DNA of 52,375 nt from Immundisolibacter sp049322795 (lineage in GTDB: Bacteria; Pseudomonadota; Gammaproteobacteria; Immundisolibacterales; Immundisolibacteraceae), in NCBI GenBank assembly GCA_049322795.1, contig JBMOQH010000020.1:1-52375 (forward strand), written 5' to 3'. The position numbers and the translations under genes are program-made. Shown piece after piece: positions 1 to 7,699 of the stretch. The notes below the pieces were generated by a model. The model was given only the letters and a program-made list of their open reading frames with translations, was not told where the DNA came from and ran no database searches. Positions within the stretch are counted from its first letter, which is position 1; every line of letters begins with the position of its first letter.

Positions 1-108
1 CCGATGCTGATCCTGGGCGCCATGATGCGAAAGCTGCTGTGCGTCGCCTACGGCGTGCTGCGCTCCGGACGGCCGTTCGACCCCAGCTTGCATTCGGTGG
101 CCGGATAA
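1..108 (+). pseudogene. IS110-family transposase, C-terminal end only
   Basis: The first 35 codons, open at the window edge, end with a TAA at 106-108. They read through LILGAMMRKLLCVAYGV and then a segment containing SGRPFDP. This GAMMRKLL...AYGVL+SG+PFDP tail is typical of the C-terminus of IS110/IS116/IS902-family transposases, the DEDD-type recombinases that move circular intermediates. Only the tail is visible, so I cannot say whether the element upstream of the window is intact. It may be a complete insertion sequence cut by the window start. It marks the left edge as accessory DNA. Confidence 0.75.
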
Positions 109-155
109 CAGTATCTACGCGGGCTCATCGCATCTACGCGGCGCCCCGCCCCGCC

Positions 156-270
156 GTGGGTAGGGTGGGCAAAGCGCAGCGTGCCCACGCGCGGAGAGGG
201 CAAATACCGGCGGTGTTGAGCGCAAGTCGAAGCCGCGTGGGGACGGCCTGACGGCCTTTCCCCACCCTAC
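156..270. repeat. Small inverted-repeat element (REP-like)
   Basis: GTAGGGTGGG at 160-169 is matched by its exact reverse complement CCCACCCTAC at 261-270. Inside, GTGGGCA (165-171) and TGCCCAC (182-188) form a stem around AAAGCGCAGCG. The motif GGTAGGGTGGGCAAAGCGCAGC resembles REP-like intergenic repeats I have met in many proteobacterial genomes. It lies just downstream of the transposase tail. Whether it belongs to the insertion sequence or is an independent repeat cannot be decided from one copy. Confidence 0.5.
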
Positions 271-320
271 CGCTCGCTTTCCCCACCCCGCTCGCGAACG
301 TACGATAACGAGGTTGGGCG

Positions 321-938
321 TTACGGCGAGCACAGACGAATACCTTCGACTAACAACCGAGTGAGCGCACTCGCCAACCAAGCGTGAAGCGCATCGAAGG
401 TCTCCAAGTCTCCTTCGACCATTGGCGTGCTAGAAGTTGCTGCAAACTGGAGTGCCCTCGCTGGTGGTGGTTCGCTTCCTATTGCGCCGAAGATCACCTG
501 CGGAAGGTTTGACCGGTGGCTCATACGGTTGCGAAGGTCAACCCACATCTTCCACTCCAAGGAAGTACATAGCGCGGAAAGCGCTTCCGCTAGCCGGGTT
601 CCTTTCGGCATTGGTGATACCCACGCGAGTAATCTCTTCGGGCTACACACTCGCTGTTCATCGGCCCCGAATCTAATCGCTAGCACATCGGTGTGGCTCG
701 ACAGCGCCGCAAGTGCATACGCCAGACTGTCAATGCATGAAACACCTGCGGCGAACATTCCGAAAAGCGCTCGTTCTCGCAGATAGATACCCTCGTGATT
801 TACGGCCACGCCCTCTGCTTCCCACGAGTGCTTGTAGTAGAGCCAATGTTCCGATGACGCACGGTAGCGCCACCCGATTAGATTCGACGCGCCGCCAAAT
901 TCTCGCCACTCTAGCCCTTTGCCATCACGCAGCAGCAC
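321..938 (-). CDS. Hypothetical protein with HEPN-like RNxxxH motif
   Basis: This is a 205-residue protein starting with GTG at 938; an in-frame stop at 942-944 leaves no room for a longer version. I do not recognise a named family. Visible features are a helical, Trp/Tyr-rich N-terminus (around residues 10-40) and the stretch WVDLRNRMSHRSN, in which R136-N137 and H141 match the RN-x3-H (RX4-6H) signature of HEPN nucleotide-binding or RNase domains. HEPN proteins often act as toxin or defence RNases, but here that is inference from one motif. Base composition is clearly lower in GC than the neighbours, and it lies beside an IS110 tail, so it is probably acquired DNA. A coding sequence on the opposite strand is less likely because only this frame gives a natural composition. 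Confidence 0.6.
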   Translation of the reverse strand: MLLRDGKGLEWREFGGASNLIGWRYRASSEHWLYYKHSWEAEGVAVNHEGIYLRERALFGMFAAGVSCIDSLAYALAALSSHTDVLAIRFGADEQRVCSPKRLLAWVSPMPKGTRLAEALSALCTSLEWKMWVDLRNRMSHRSNLPQVIFGAIGSEPPPARALQFAATSSTPMVEGDLETFDALHAWLASALTRLLVEGIRLCSP

Positions 939-941
939 CTT

Positions 942-1031
942 TCAAGCGGCCGCCATGAATGCGGTAAGTTCGTCCACCGGAAAGTCGTCCGGTACATCAA
1001 TGCAGTACTCGGCGCAGTAGCGCATGGTCAT
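942..1031 (-). CDS. Possible 29-residue small protein upstream of the HEPN-like gene
   Basis: ATG at 1029-1031 opens a 29-codon frame ending at TGA 942-944, three bases before the GTG of the next gene. The peptide starts MTMRYCAEYCIDVPDD and is acidic, with the same lower GC as the gene it precedes. The spacing would suit translational coupling. No strong ribosome-binding site is visible and the frame is too short to trust. It could be a small partner, the end of a truncated gene, or chance. The remaining interval to 1164 shows no other convincing gene. Confidence 0.2.
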   Translation of the reverse strand: MTMRYCAEYCIDVPDDFPVDELTAFMAAA

Positions 1032-1164
1032 GACGCCCCAGGAGAAGTAGACAGGTCAGCCCGCGTAGCATCATCAAGCGCATCGCACTCCCTGTTGTGC
1101 ACTGCCGCCAAGCCCGCCAGCCGCGCGTTCACCACACAACACGGCACGACATGGATTGCCAGCC

Positions 1165-1566
1165 TCAACCGGCGTTGCCCTGAATCGCCTCCTGCCCCTC
1201 CAACACCGCCCATTCGTCATCGTCAAACAGCCGCCCGCGGCTGTGGAAGCGCAGTCCTTCCGGTCCCTCCAGCGAGAACATGCCGCCGCGGCCGGGGACG
1301 GCGTCGATGATGATCTGGGTGTGTTTCCAGTATTCGTACTGGGCGGCGCCGATGTGGAAGGGCTGGCCGCCGATGTCGCCGAGGTACACGTCCTGGGCGC
1401 CGATGATGAGGTCGCCGCGCGGGTAGCACATGGGCGAGCTGCCGTCGCAGCAGCCGCCGGACTGGTGAAACATCAGTGGCCCGTGGCGGGCCACCAGGCG
1501 TTCGATGAGGGCGAGCGCCGCGTCGGTGGCCACCACGCGCGGCGGAGCCTTGGCGGTGCCCATCAT
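1165..1566 (-). CDS. DUF779 family protein, partner of aldehyde dehydrogenase
   Basis: A 133-residue protein matching the DUF779 family over nearly its whole length. Conserved features are the Cys-rich segment FHQSGGCCDGSSPMCYP (around residues 33-49) and EYWKHTQIIIDAVPGRGGMF (around 79-98), followed by SLEGPEGLRF. DUF779 genes are characteristically found next to AcoD/ExaC-type aldehyde dehydrogenases, and that is the arrangement here: it follows the dehydrogenase on the same strand, 130 bp downstream. The function is unknown; the conserved cysteines suggest metal binding or redox activity. Two ATG codons (1566 and 1563) could serve as start. Confidence 0.85.
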   Translation of the reverse strand: MMGTAKAPPRVVATDAALALIERLVARHGPLMFHQSGGCCDGSSPMCYPRGDLIIGAQDVYLGDIGGQPFHIGAAQYEYWKHTQIIIDAVPGRGGMFSLEGPEGLRFHSRGRLFDDDEWAVLEGQEAIQGNAG

Positions 1567-1579
1567 CGAATACGCGCCA

Positions 1580-1690
1580 AGCAGGGGCGTTCGCGGATCA
1601 GGCGTGCAGGTGCCTGATCCGGCGGAGCCGGGTTCGGGCCCGTGCCGAACCCGGCGAGTCTGAAAAAGCCCAGCGATGGGTTTTTCAGAC
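1580..1690 (-). repeat. Diverged partial copy (F) of the multi-hairpin repeat
   Basis: Between the aldehyde dehydrogenase stop and DUF779 there are three consecutive stem-loops. They are TCTGAAAAA / TTTTTCAGA (1658-1690), CCGGGTTCGG / CCGAACCCGG (1628-1637 with 1645-1654), and CGGATCAGGC / GCCTGATCCG (1594-1603 with 1612-1621). Read leftward, the order and spacing match hairpins 1, 2 and 3 of the five full repeats further on, and the linker after hairpin 1 (CTCGCC) is the same. Stem bases in hairpins 2 and 3 differ but remain paired. Hairpins 4 and 5 are missing or unrecognisable. It may reduce readthrough from the dehydrogenase into DUF779. Confidence 0.6.
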
Positions 1691-1696
1691 CCTTCA

Positions 1697-3217
1697 TCAG
1701 AAGAACCCCAGCGCCTGTTCGCTGTAGCTGACCAGCACGTTCTTGGTCTGCTGGTAGTGGGCGAGCATCATCTTGTGGCATTCGCGGCCGATGCCGGACT
1801 GCTTGTAGCCGCCGAACGCGGCGTGGGCAGGGTACAGGTGATAGGCATTGACCCACACGCGGCCGGACTGGATGCCGCGCGCCATGCGGTGACACAGGTT
1901 CTGCTCGCGCGACCACACGGCGGCGCCGAGGCCGTACAGGGTGTCGTTGGCGATGGCCAGCGCATCGTCCTCGTCCTTGAAGGTGGCAACGGAGACCACG
2001 GGGCCGAAGATTTCCTCCTGGAAAATGCGCATGCGGTTGTGGCCTTTGAACACGGTCGGCTCGACGTAATAGCCGCCGGCGTGATCGCCCTCGGCCTTGC
2101 GCTGCGCGCCGCCGGCCAGCAGCTGCGCGCCTTCCTGCTTGCCGATGTCGATGTAGGACAGGATTTTTTCGAGCTGCTCGGGCGAGGACTGGGCGCCGAT
2201 CATGGTGTCGGTGTCGAGCGGATCGCCGGCGCGGATGGCCGCCACGCGCTTGAGCGCCCGTTCCATGAAGCGCTCGTAGAGCGATTCCTGGATCAGCGCG
2301 CGCGACGGGCAGGTGCACACCTCGCCCTGATTGAGGGCGAACATGGCGAAGCCTTCGAGCGCCTTGTCGAAAAAGGCGTCGTCGCGGGCGCCGACGTCGT
2401 CGAAGAAGATGTTGGGCGACTTGCCGCCGAGTTCCAGCGTCACCGGGATGAGGTTGGCGGACGCGTACTGCATGATCAGCCGCCCGGTGGTGGTCTCGCC
2501 GGTAAACGCGATCTTGGCGATGCGCGGGCTGGACGCCAGCGGCTTGCCGGCCTCGACGCCGAAGCCGTTGACCACGTTGATCACGCCCGGCGGCAACAGG
2601 TCCTGCAGCAGTTCCATCAGCACCAGGATGGATACCGGCGTCTGTTCGGCCGGCTTCAGGACCACGCAGTTGCCGGCCGCCAGCGCCGGCGCCAGCTTCC
2701 ACACCGCCATCAGCAGCGGGAAGTTCCACGGGATGATCTGCCCGACCACGCCGAGCGGCTCGTGGAAGTGGTAGGCAACGGTGTCGGCGTCGATCTGCGA
2801 CAGGGCGCCTTCCTGCGCACGCAGCACGCCGGCGAAGTAGCGCCAGTGATCCACCGCCAGCGGCAGGTCGGCGGCCAGGCTCTCGCGGATCGGCTTGCCG
2901 TTGTCCCAGGTCTCGGCCACGGCCAACGCTTCGAGGTTCTGCTCCATGCGGTCGGCAATCTTCAGCAGCAGCGCCGCGCGGTCGGCGGGGGCGGTTTTGC
3001 CCCAGGCGGTCTTGGCGGCGTGGGCGGCGTCGAGCGCGCGCTCGATGTCGGCGGCGTTCGAGCGCGGAATCTCGCAGTAGTTCTGGCCGGTGACGGGCGT
3101 GATGTTGTCGAAGTATTCGCCCGACGCGGGGGCGACCCACTGGCCGCCGATGAAGTTGGCGTAGCGGGATTTCAACGTGACCTTGGCACCGGTGGTGCCG
3201 GGGGCGGCGTAACGCAT
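1697..3217 (-). CDS. exaC: NAD-dependent aldehyde dehydrogenase, AcoD/ExaC type
   Basis: A 506-residue aldehyde dehydrogenase, the normal length for the family. ATG at 3215-3217 is preceded by GGAGGAG at a good distance. Seen in the protein: NAD-binding IPWNFPL (around 162-168) and FTGETTTGR (238-246), the general base in LELGGKSPN (E262), and the catalytic cysteine in GEVCTCPSR (C301). The double Cys pattern and the adjacent DUF779 gene point to the AcoD/ExaC group, which oxidises acetaldehyde and other short aldehydes formed from alcohols or acetoin. It would supply carboxylic acids that the nearby acyl-CoA ligase can activate. The exact substrate is not readable; the symbol is a best-group assignment. 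Confidence 0.92.
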   Translation of the reverse strand: MRYAAPGTTGAKVTLKSRYANFIGGQWVAPASGEYFDNITPVTGQNYCEIPRSNAADIERALDAAHAAKTAWGKTAPADRAALLLKIADRMEQNLEALAVAETWDNGKPIRESLAADLPLAVDHWRYFAGVLRAQEGALSQIDADTVAYHFHEPLGVVGQIIPWNFPLLMAVWKLAPALAAGNCVVLKPAEQTPVSILVLMELLQDLLPPGVINVVNGFGVEAGKPLASSPRIAKIAFTGETTTGRLIMQYASANLIPVTLELGGKSPNIFFDDVGARDDAFFDKALEGFAMFALNQGEVCTCPSRALIQESLYERFMERALKRVAAIRAGDPLDTDTMIGAQSSPEQLEKILSYIDIGKQEGAQLLAGGAQRKAEGDHAGGYYVEPTVFKGHNRMRIFQEEIFGPVVSVATFKDEDDALAIANDTLYGLGAAVWSREQNLCHRMARGIQSGRVWVNAYHLYPAHAAFGGYKQSGIGRECHKMMLAHYQQTKNVLVSYSEQALGFF

Positions 3218-3298
3218 GGCGGACTCCTCCTGCGGATGGGGCGGGGTATGCTGCGCCCGCCATCTTAAACCGCCGTCACCGACCCCACCGGAGGCCGC

Positions 3299-3826
3299 AT
3301 GAAACGCCTGCTGACCGCCCTGCTGCTGCTGTTCCTGCCGGCCGTGACCCACGCCGCCGAAGCGCCCGAAATCGGCGCCCCGGCGCCGGCCTTCAGCCTG
3401 CCGGATCAGGCCGGCAAGACGCACTCGCTGTCCGACTATGCCGGCCGCTGGCTGGTGCTGTACTTCTATCCCAAGGACGACACGCCCGGCTGCACCACCG
3501 AGGCGTGCAACTTTCGCGACGACATCGTGCGCATCCGCCGGCTGGGCGCGGAGGTGGTCGGCGTGAGCGTGGACGACGTGGCCTCGCACGCGGACTTCGC
3601 CGAAAAGCACAGCCTGCCGTTCCCGCTGCTGGCGGACACGGACGGCGCGGTGGCGGCGTCCTACGGCGCGCTGCGCGACCTCAAGGTCATGAAGATGGCC
3701 CGGCGCGTGACCTTCATCATCGACCCGCAAGGCCGCGTGGCCCACCGGTATCTGGACGTGGATCCGGACACGCACGCGGCCGAGGTGGTGGCCGATCTCG
3801 AGCGCCTGCAAAAGGCCGGCAACTGA
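3299..3826 (+). CDS. Exported peroxiredoxin (Bcp/PrxQ type)
   Basis: A 175-residue AhpC/TSA-family peroxiredoxin of the Bcp (PrxQ) subgroup. It has an N-terminal signal peptide (hydrophobic core 4-16, likely cut after THA-A near residue 19), so it acts in the periplasm, unlike typical cytoplasmic Bcp. The peroxidatic cysteine is C65 in DDTPGCTTEAC, with a resolving cysteine five residues on (C70), the usual PrxQ arrangement. It should reduce hydroperoxides using thioredoxin-like electron donors. ATG at 3299 follows GGAGG at 3290-3294. It is transcribed away from the aldehyde dehydrogenase. DsbD and TlpA encoded elsewhere in the window could provide periplasmic reducing power; that link is inference. 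Confidence 0.88.
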   Translation: MKRLLTALLLLFLPAVTHAAEAPEIGAPAPAFSLPDQAGKTHSLSDYAGRWLVLYFYPKDDTPGCTTEACNFRDDIVRIRRLGAEVVGVSVDDVASHADFAEKHSLPFPLLADTDGAVAASYGALRDLKVMKMARRVTFIIDPQGRVAHRYLDVDPDTHAAEVVADLERLQKAGN

Positions 3827-3928
3827 CCCAAGCCCCTGCCGTGGCGCGCCCGGAACCGCGCGGTTAAGCTTGGCCGCCCGGCGCCCCGCCGGCATTCCAA
3901 TGACATGCGATCGCCCGAGGAGACGACG

Positions 3929-5551
3929 ATGCAAGGCCTGATCATGAACTACCCGCTGACGCTGACTGCCATCCTGCAGCGGGCGAGGGATTTGTTCGCC
4001 GACGGCGAAATCGTCACCCGCGAGCCGGGCGGCATGCACCGCTACACCTACGGCGATTTCTACCAGCGCGTGCTGCGCCTGATGGGGGCGCTGAAGGCCG
4101 CTGGCGTGAAGCCCGGCGACCGCATCGCCACCTTCGCCTGGAACCGCTACCAGCACATGGAGCTGTACTTCGCCGTGCCGTGCCTGGGCGCGGTGCTGCA
4201 CACGCTGAACATTCGGCTTTCCACCGACCAGCTCACCTATCTGGTCAACCACGCCGAAGACCGCATGATCTTCGTCGACGAGTCCCTCGCCGACCAGCTG
4301 GCCCCGCTGCAGGAGCATTGCAAGGGCGTCGAGCGCTTCGTGGTGATGCGCGAGGGGGGCAGCGGGACCTTCGGCCTGCGCGGCGAGACCGAGTACGAGG
4401 ATTTTCTGGCCGCCGCCACGCCTGTCACGGAACTGCCGGAGCTCGACGAGGACACCGCCTGCGCCATCTGCTACACCTCCGGCACCACCGGCAACCCCAA
4501 GGGCGCGCTGTACAGCCACCGCGCGCTGTACCTGCACAGCATGGTCGTCGGCCAGGCGGACGTGATGGGCTTCTCGCAGCAGGACAGCGCGCTGGTATTC
4601 GTGCCCATGTTCCACGTCAACGCCTGGGGACTGCCGTTCGCCGGGGTGATGTTCGGCGGCAAGCTGGTGTTCCCGGGCAGGAACCCGCAGGCCGCCGACG
4701 TGGTGGACCTTATCCGCGGCGAGGAAGTCACCTTCGCCGCCGGCGTGCCGACCATCTGGATGATGATCGACCAGTACCTGCAGCAGCACGGCGGGGACCT
4801 GAAACCGTTGCAGCGCATCGCCTGCGGCGGCTCGGCCGTGCCGGCGCCCCTGATGACCGCCTACGACGAGCGCTACGGCGTGCCCATCATCCAGCTGTGG
4901 GGCATGACGGAACTGTCCCCGCTGGGCACCGTGTCGCGCCTCAAGCGGAGCGCGCGCAACGCGCCGGCGGCAGAAAAATACGCCGCGCGCCTGAAGGCCG
5001 GCATCCCGGTGCCGGGCATCGAGATGCGCATCGAGGGCCCGGACGGCGAAATCCTGCCGCGCGACGGGCAGAGCATCGGCGAGCTTGTGGTGCGCGGGCC
5101 GTGGGTGATCAGCAACTATTTCAAGATGGAGGGCTCGGGCAAGTCCTTCACGCCGGACGGCTGGTTCAAGACCGGCGACGTGGCGGCGCTCGACGCCGAC
5201 GGCTACATGCGCATCGCCGACCGGGTGAAGGACCTGATCAAGTCCGGCGGCGAGTGGATTTCCAGCGTGGACATGGAAAACGCGCTCATGGCCCACCCGG
5301 CGGTGGCCGAGGCGGCCGTGGTGGCGCGACCGGACTCGAAATGGGACGAGCGGCCGGTGGCCTTCCTGGTGCCGCGGCCGGGCCGCGAGGGCGAGCTGAC
5401 GCCGGACGCCGTGCAGGCGTTCCTGGGCGCCAACGGCGACTTCGCCAAGTGGCAGATTCCGTACACCGAGGACGTGCACCTGATCGACGCCATTCCGCGC
5501 ACGTCGGTCGGCAAGTTCGACAAGAAGGTGCTGCGCCGGCGCTGGGAGTAG
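3929..5551 (+). CDS. Medium/long-chain acyl-CoA ligase (AlkK-like)
   Basis: A 540-residue member of the AMP-forming ligase family, which activates a carboxylic acid to its CoA thioester through an acyl-adenylate. Visible motifs are the P-loop YTSGTTGNPKGALYSH (about 190-205), the GMTELSP adenylate motif (about 330), the hinge region around TGDVAALDADGYMRIADR, and the C-terminal lysine region TSVGKFDKK. The N-terminus MQGLIMNYPLTL resembles AlkK-type medium-chain ligases. The start at 3929 is chosen over the ATG at 3905 because GAGGAG lies just upstream and it matches family N-termini. It fits a role after aldehyde oxidation in alkane or fatty acid breakdown. A multi-hairpin repeat follows the stop. 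Confidence 0.9.
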   Translation: MQGLIMNYPLTLTAILQRARDLFADGEIVTREPGGMHRYTYGDFYQRVLRLMGALKAAGVKPGDRIATFAWNRYQHMELYFAVPCLGAVLHTLNIRLSTDQLTYLVNHAEDRMIFVDESLADQLAPLQEHCKGVERFVVMREGGSGTFGLRGETEYEDFLAAATPVTELPELDEDTACAICYTSGTTGNPKGALYSHRALYLHSMVVGQADVMGFSQQDSALVFVPMFHVNAWGLPFAGVMFGGKLVFPGRNPQAADVVDLIRGEEVTFAAGVPTIWMMIDQYLQQHGGDLKPLQRIACGGSAVPAPLMTAYDERYGVPIIQLWGMTELSPLGTVSRLKRSARNAPAAEKYAARLKAGIPVPGIEMRIEGPDGEILPRDGQSIGELVVRGPWVISNYFKMEGSGKSFTPDGWFKTGDVAALDADGYMRIADRVKDLIKSGGEWISSVDMENALMAHPAVAEAAVVARPDSKWDERPVAFLVPRPGREGELTPDAVQAFLGANGDFAKWQIPYTEDVHLIDAIPRTSVGKFDKKVLRRRWE

Positions 5552-5575
5552 GGCGCGATCAGGCGCCGCCGGCTG

Positions 5576-5732
5576 GAGAGACGCTGAATCGATCAGCGCA
5601 TCCCGTGCGGGGCAGGATGCCCCGGCGTGAAGCAGGCAAGGCGTGCTTGATTCACGAAGCCCGTCGCGGGCATGGTCCGCGACGAGGCGAGCTGAAAAAG
5701 TCCATGGATGGAATTTTTCAGCGTCTCCCTAA
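5576..5732 (-). repeat. Multi-hairpin intergenic repeat, copy A
   Basis: Lies between two convergent genes and reads leftward. From the right edge it contains hairpin 1 (GCTGAAAAATTCC / GGACTTTTTCAGC), hairpin 2 (CGTCGCGG / CCGCGACG), hairpin 3 (GTGAA..CAAGCA / TGCTTCAC), hairpin 4 (CGGGGCA TCC TGCCCCG) and hairpin 5 (CGCTGA / TCAGCG). The ends, GGAGAGACGCTGA at the left and TCAGCGTCTCCC at the right, are near-perfect inverted repeats of each other. The TGA inside the right end is the stop codon of the ornithine cyclodeaminase-like gene. Probable roles are bidirectional termination or 3' end protection; mobility is suggested by the end repeats. Confidence 0.85.
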
Positions 5733-6695
5733 CAGGTAGGCCGCGGTCAGGTTGTCGTACAGCGCGCAGCCGGTGCTGATGAACAGCCGCGGCTCGCCGG
5801 CTGCGGCAGGCGGCGGTTGGGCGAGCAGCGCCAGCAAATCGGGCGGCGGGGCGTTGTCGATCAGGCCGCGCGCACGCCAGGCGCGCAGATCGCCGTAATT
5901 CACGGCGTCGACGGAATCGACCCACAGCGCGGCCTTGCCGGCCCAGGCGTCGGCGAGCTCCCGCTGGCCGGCGGCATCGGCGCCAAGACTCAGCACCACC
6001 GGGGATGAATCCGGCGGCGGGGCGCAAAAGGCCTGCTCGCTGGTGGTGGCCAGCAGCCAGGCATCGCAGTCGGGATCGGCCCCCGGCACGGCCCGGCAGG
6101 GCAGCCCGGCTTCGCCGAGGGCGTGCGCGGTGGCGCGCGCCCGCGCGGAGTCGGTATCGATGAGGTCGATCCACTCCAGCGGCAGCGCGGCGGCGCAGCA
6201 AATCGCCGCGTAGTAGCCCACCCGGCCGGCGCCGACGATGGCGATGTGCCGCGCCCGTGGCGCCAGTGCCGCCAGCGCCAGCGCGGCGACCAGCCCGGTG
6301 CGCGCGGACGACAGCAGGCAGGCCTCGAAGCGGTCGGTGACGTCCTGCTCCGCGGCATCGAGCACCAACAGCTCGCCGACCGTGATCTGCCCCGGCAACC
6401 GGCGCTGCGCGCGGTTGGTGCCGATGATCTTGACCGTCTTGAGCGTGCCGCGCGGGCCGCGCACCACGCACGGCATGAGGCGGAAATCGCCGCCGTCCGG
6501 GTCGTCCAGCACCAGCTTGGCGGGCATCTGCAGCTGCGCGCGGCCGGCGGCAAGATCGCCCAGATAGCGCCGTGCGAAGGCGAGATAAGCGCCCGGGTCG
6601 TCCGTCAGGCAGCGATGGACCGTGGCCTCGTCCCACAGGCGGCAGGATGCGGCGTGCGGCCGCAGCGCCGCCGGCAGCGGTATGCCTTCATCCAT
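5718..6695 (-). CDS. Ornithine cyclodeaminase / mu-crystallin family protein
   Basis: A 325-residue protein of the ornithine cyclodeaminase/mu-crystallin family, whose members are NAD(P)-dependent cyclodeaminases, imine reductases or amino acid dehydrogenases. The substrate-side segment around GTLKTVKIIGTN (residues 83-94) and the Rossmann motif IVGAGRVGYYAA (about 152-163) are clear. The substrate cannot be read. ATG at 6695 overlaps the end of the amidohydrolase gene by eight bases, so the two are probably translationally coupled. The last residues and the TGA stop are supplied by the edge of repeat copy A, which suggests the original C-terminus was changed when the repeat arrived. Operon: methyltransferase, amidohydrolase, this gene. 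Confidence 0.85.
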   Translation of the reverse strand: MDEGIPLPAALRPHAASCRLWDEATVHRCLTDDPGAYLAFARRYLGDLAAGRAQLQMPAKLVLDDPDGGDFRLMPCVVRGPRGTLKTVKIIGTNRAQRRLPGQITVGELLVLDAAEQDVTDRFEACLLSSARTGLVAALALAALAPRARHIAIVGAGRVGYYAAICCAAALPLEWIDLIDTDSARARATAHALGEAGLPCRAVPGADPDCDAWLLATTSEQAFCAPPPDSSPVVLSLGADAAGQRELADAWAGKAALWVDSVDAVNYGDLRAWRARGLIDNAPPPDLLALLAQPPPAAAGEPRLFISTGCALYDNLTAAYLLGRR

Positions 6696-7686
6696 CCAGC
6701 TTCATCACGCGCCGCGCGTTGCCGGACAGCATCGCCTCCTTCTGCGCCGGCGGCACCGCCAGCGCCGCGATGCTGAACAGCGTGTCGCGGGTGAAGTCCT
6801 CGCCGCCGCTGCCGTCGAAGGGCGTGTCGGTGCCGAACAGCAGCCGCTCGGGGCCGAGGAACTCGTACGCCGCCGCCAGGCCGCCGACCGCGCCCATCAG
6901 CGCCGTGTCGCCGTAGAACAGGCGAAAGTACTCGTTGGCCGGGCGCTGGAGCTTCTCGGCCGCGGCGCGGATCTCGGGCATGCTGGGCTGGCCGTAGATG
7001 GCGTCGATGCGCGCCGAGAAGGCCGGCGCCATGGCGGCGGCGTGGTGGGTGATGATCTTGATGTCCGGGTGGCGGTCGAACAGGCCGTCGAACACCAGGC
7101 GCGTCATGGCGGCGGTGGTCTCGTACGGCCAGCCGAACACCTGCCAGATCCAGTACTTCGACGAATCCTCGCCGCGGTAGTCCGGCTGGTTGCCGCCGCG
7201 CGCCGGGTGCAGCCATACCGGGTAGTCGTGCCGGGCCATGACGGCGAAGAAATCCCGAAACTCCGGCCGGTCCAGCGGCACGCCGGCGGCCGAGGAGTAG
7301 ATCAGCACGCCCTTCATGCCGAGCTGGGTCAGGCAGCGCTCGGCCTCGCGCGCCATGCGCGCTGGGTTGTTCATGGCGACGATGCCGACCGGGATGAAGC
7401 GCCCCGGATGCTGCGCCGCCATGGCGACGATCTCGTCGTTGGCCAGAGAGGCGAGCTCCGCCGCGGTGGCCGGGTCGCCGATGGCGATCTCGATCGGCGG
7501 CGAGGACAGGGTGATCACCTGGGCGTCCACGCCGTGGCGGTCCATCACCGCCAGCCGCGCCGGCAGGTCGGCCAGCTGCGGCATGGATTCGATCAGGCCA
7601 GACAGGTAATCCGGGCCGGTCATCTTGGCTTTCATGGCCGCGTAGAACCGCGGCGGCATGACGTGCGTGAAGCAGTCGATCTTCAT
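6688..7686 (-). CDS. Amidohydrolase family 2 protein, ACMSD-like
   Basis: A 332-residue metal-dependent amidohydrolase of the family containing 2-amino-3-carboxymuconate semialdehyde decarboxylase (ACMSD) and gamma-resorcylate decarboxylase. Members usually decarboxylate or hydrolyse ring-derived acids with a Zn or Mn centre. Seen: MKIDCFTHVMPP at the N-terminus, WLHPARGG (H160), THHAAAM (around 218) and the metal-binding Asp in FGTDTPFD (around 290). Oddly, the first residue of the usual HxH/ExH pair is Phe (F6), with only H8 kept, so the metal site may differ from ACMSD. ATG at 7686 has GAGGAGG upstream. The position between a methyltransferase and a cyclodeaminase-like gene, beside an HpaB-type oxygenase, suggests aromatic compound catabolism. 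Confidence 0.88.
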   Translation of the reverse strand: MKIDCFTHVMPPRFYAAMKAKMTGPDYLSGLIESMPQLADLPARLAVMDRHGVDAQVITLSSPPIEIAIGDPATAAELASLANDEIVAMAAQHPGRFIPVGIVAMNNPARMAREAERCLTQLGMKGVLIYSSAAGVPLDRPEFRDFFAVMARHDYPVWLHPARGGNQPDYRGEDSSKYWIWQVFGWPYETTAAMTRLVFDGLFDRHPDIKIITHHAAAMAPAFSARIDAIYGQPSMPEIRAAAEKLQRPANEYFRLFYGDTALMGAVGGLAAAYEFLGPERLLFGTDTPFDGSGGEDFTRDTLFSIAALAVPPAQKEAMLSGNARRVMKLDG

Positions 7687-7699
7687 TTGAGTGTCCTCC

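Noticed and set aside
1697..5479. A 1260-codon open frame on the minus strand running through the aldehyde dehydrogenase and antisense to the acyl-CoA ligase
   Set aside because: Only the last 506 codons are real. The upstream part is His/Arg/Ala-rich antisense sequence of a clearly recognisable ligase gene, a common artefact at this GC content.
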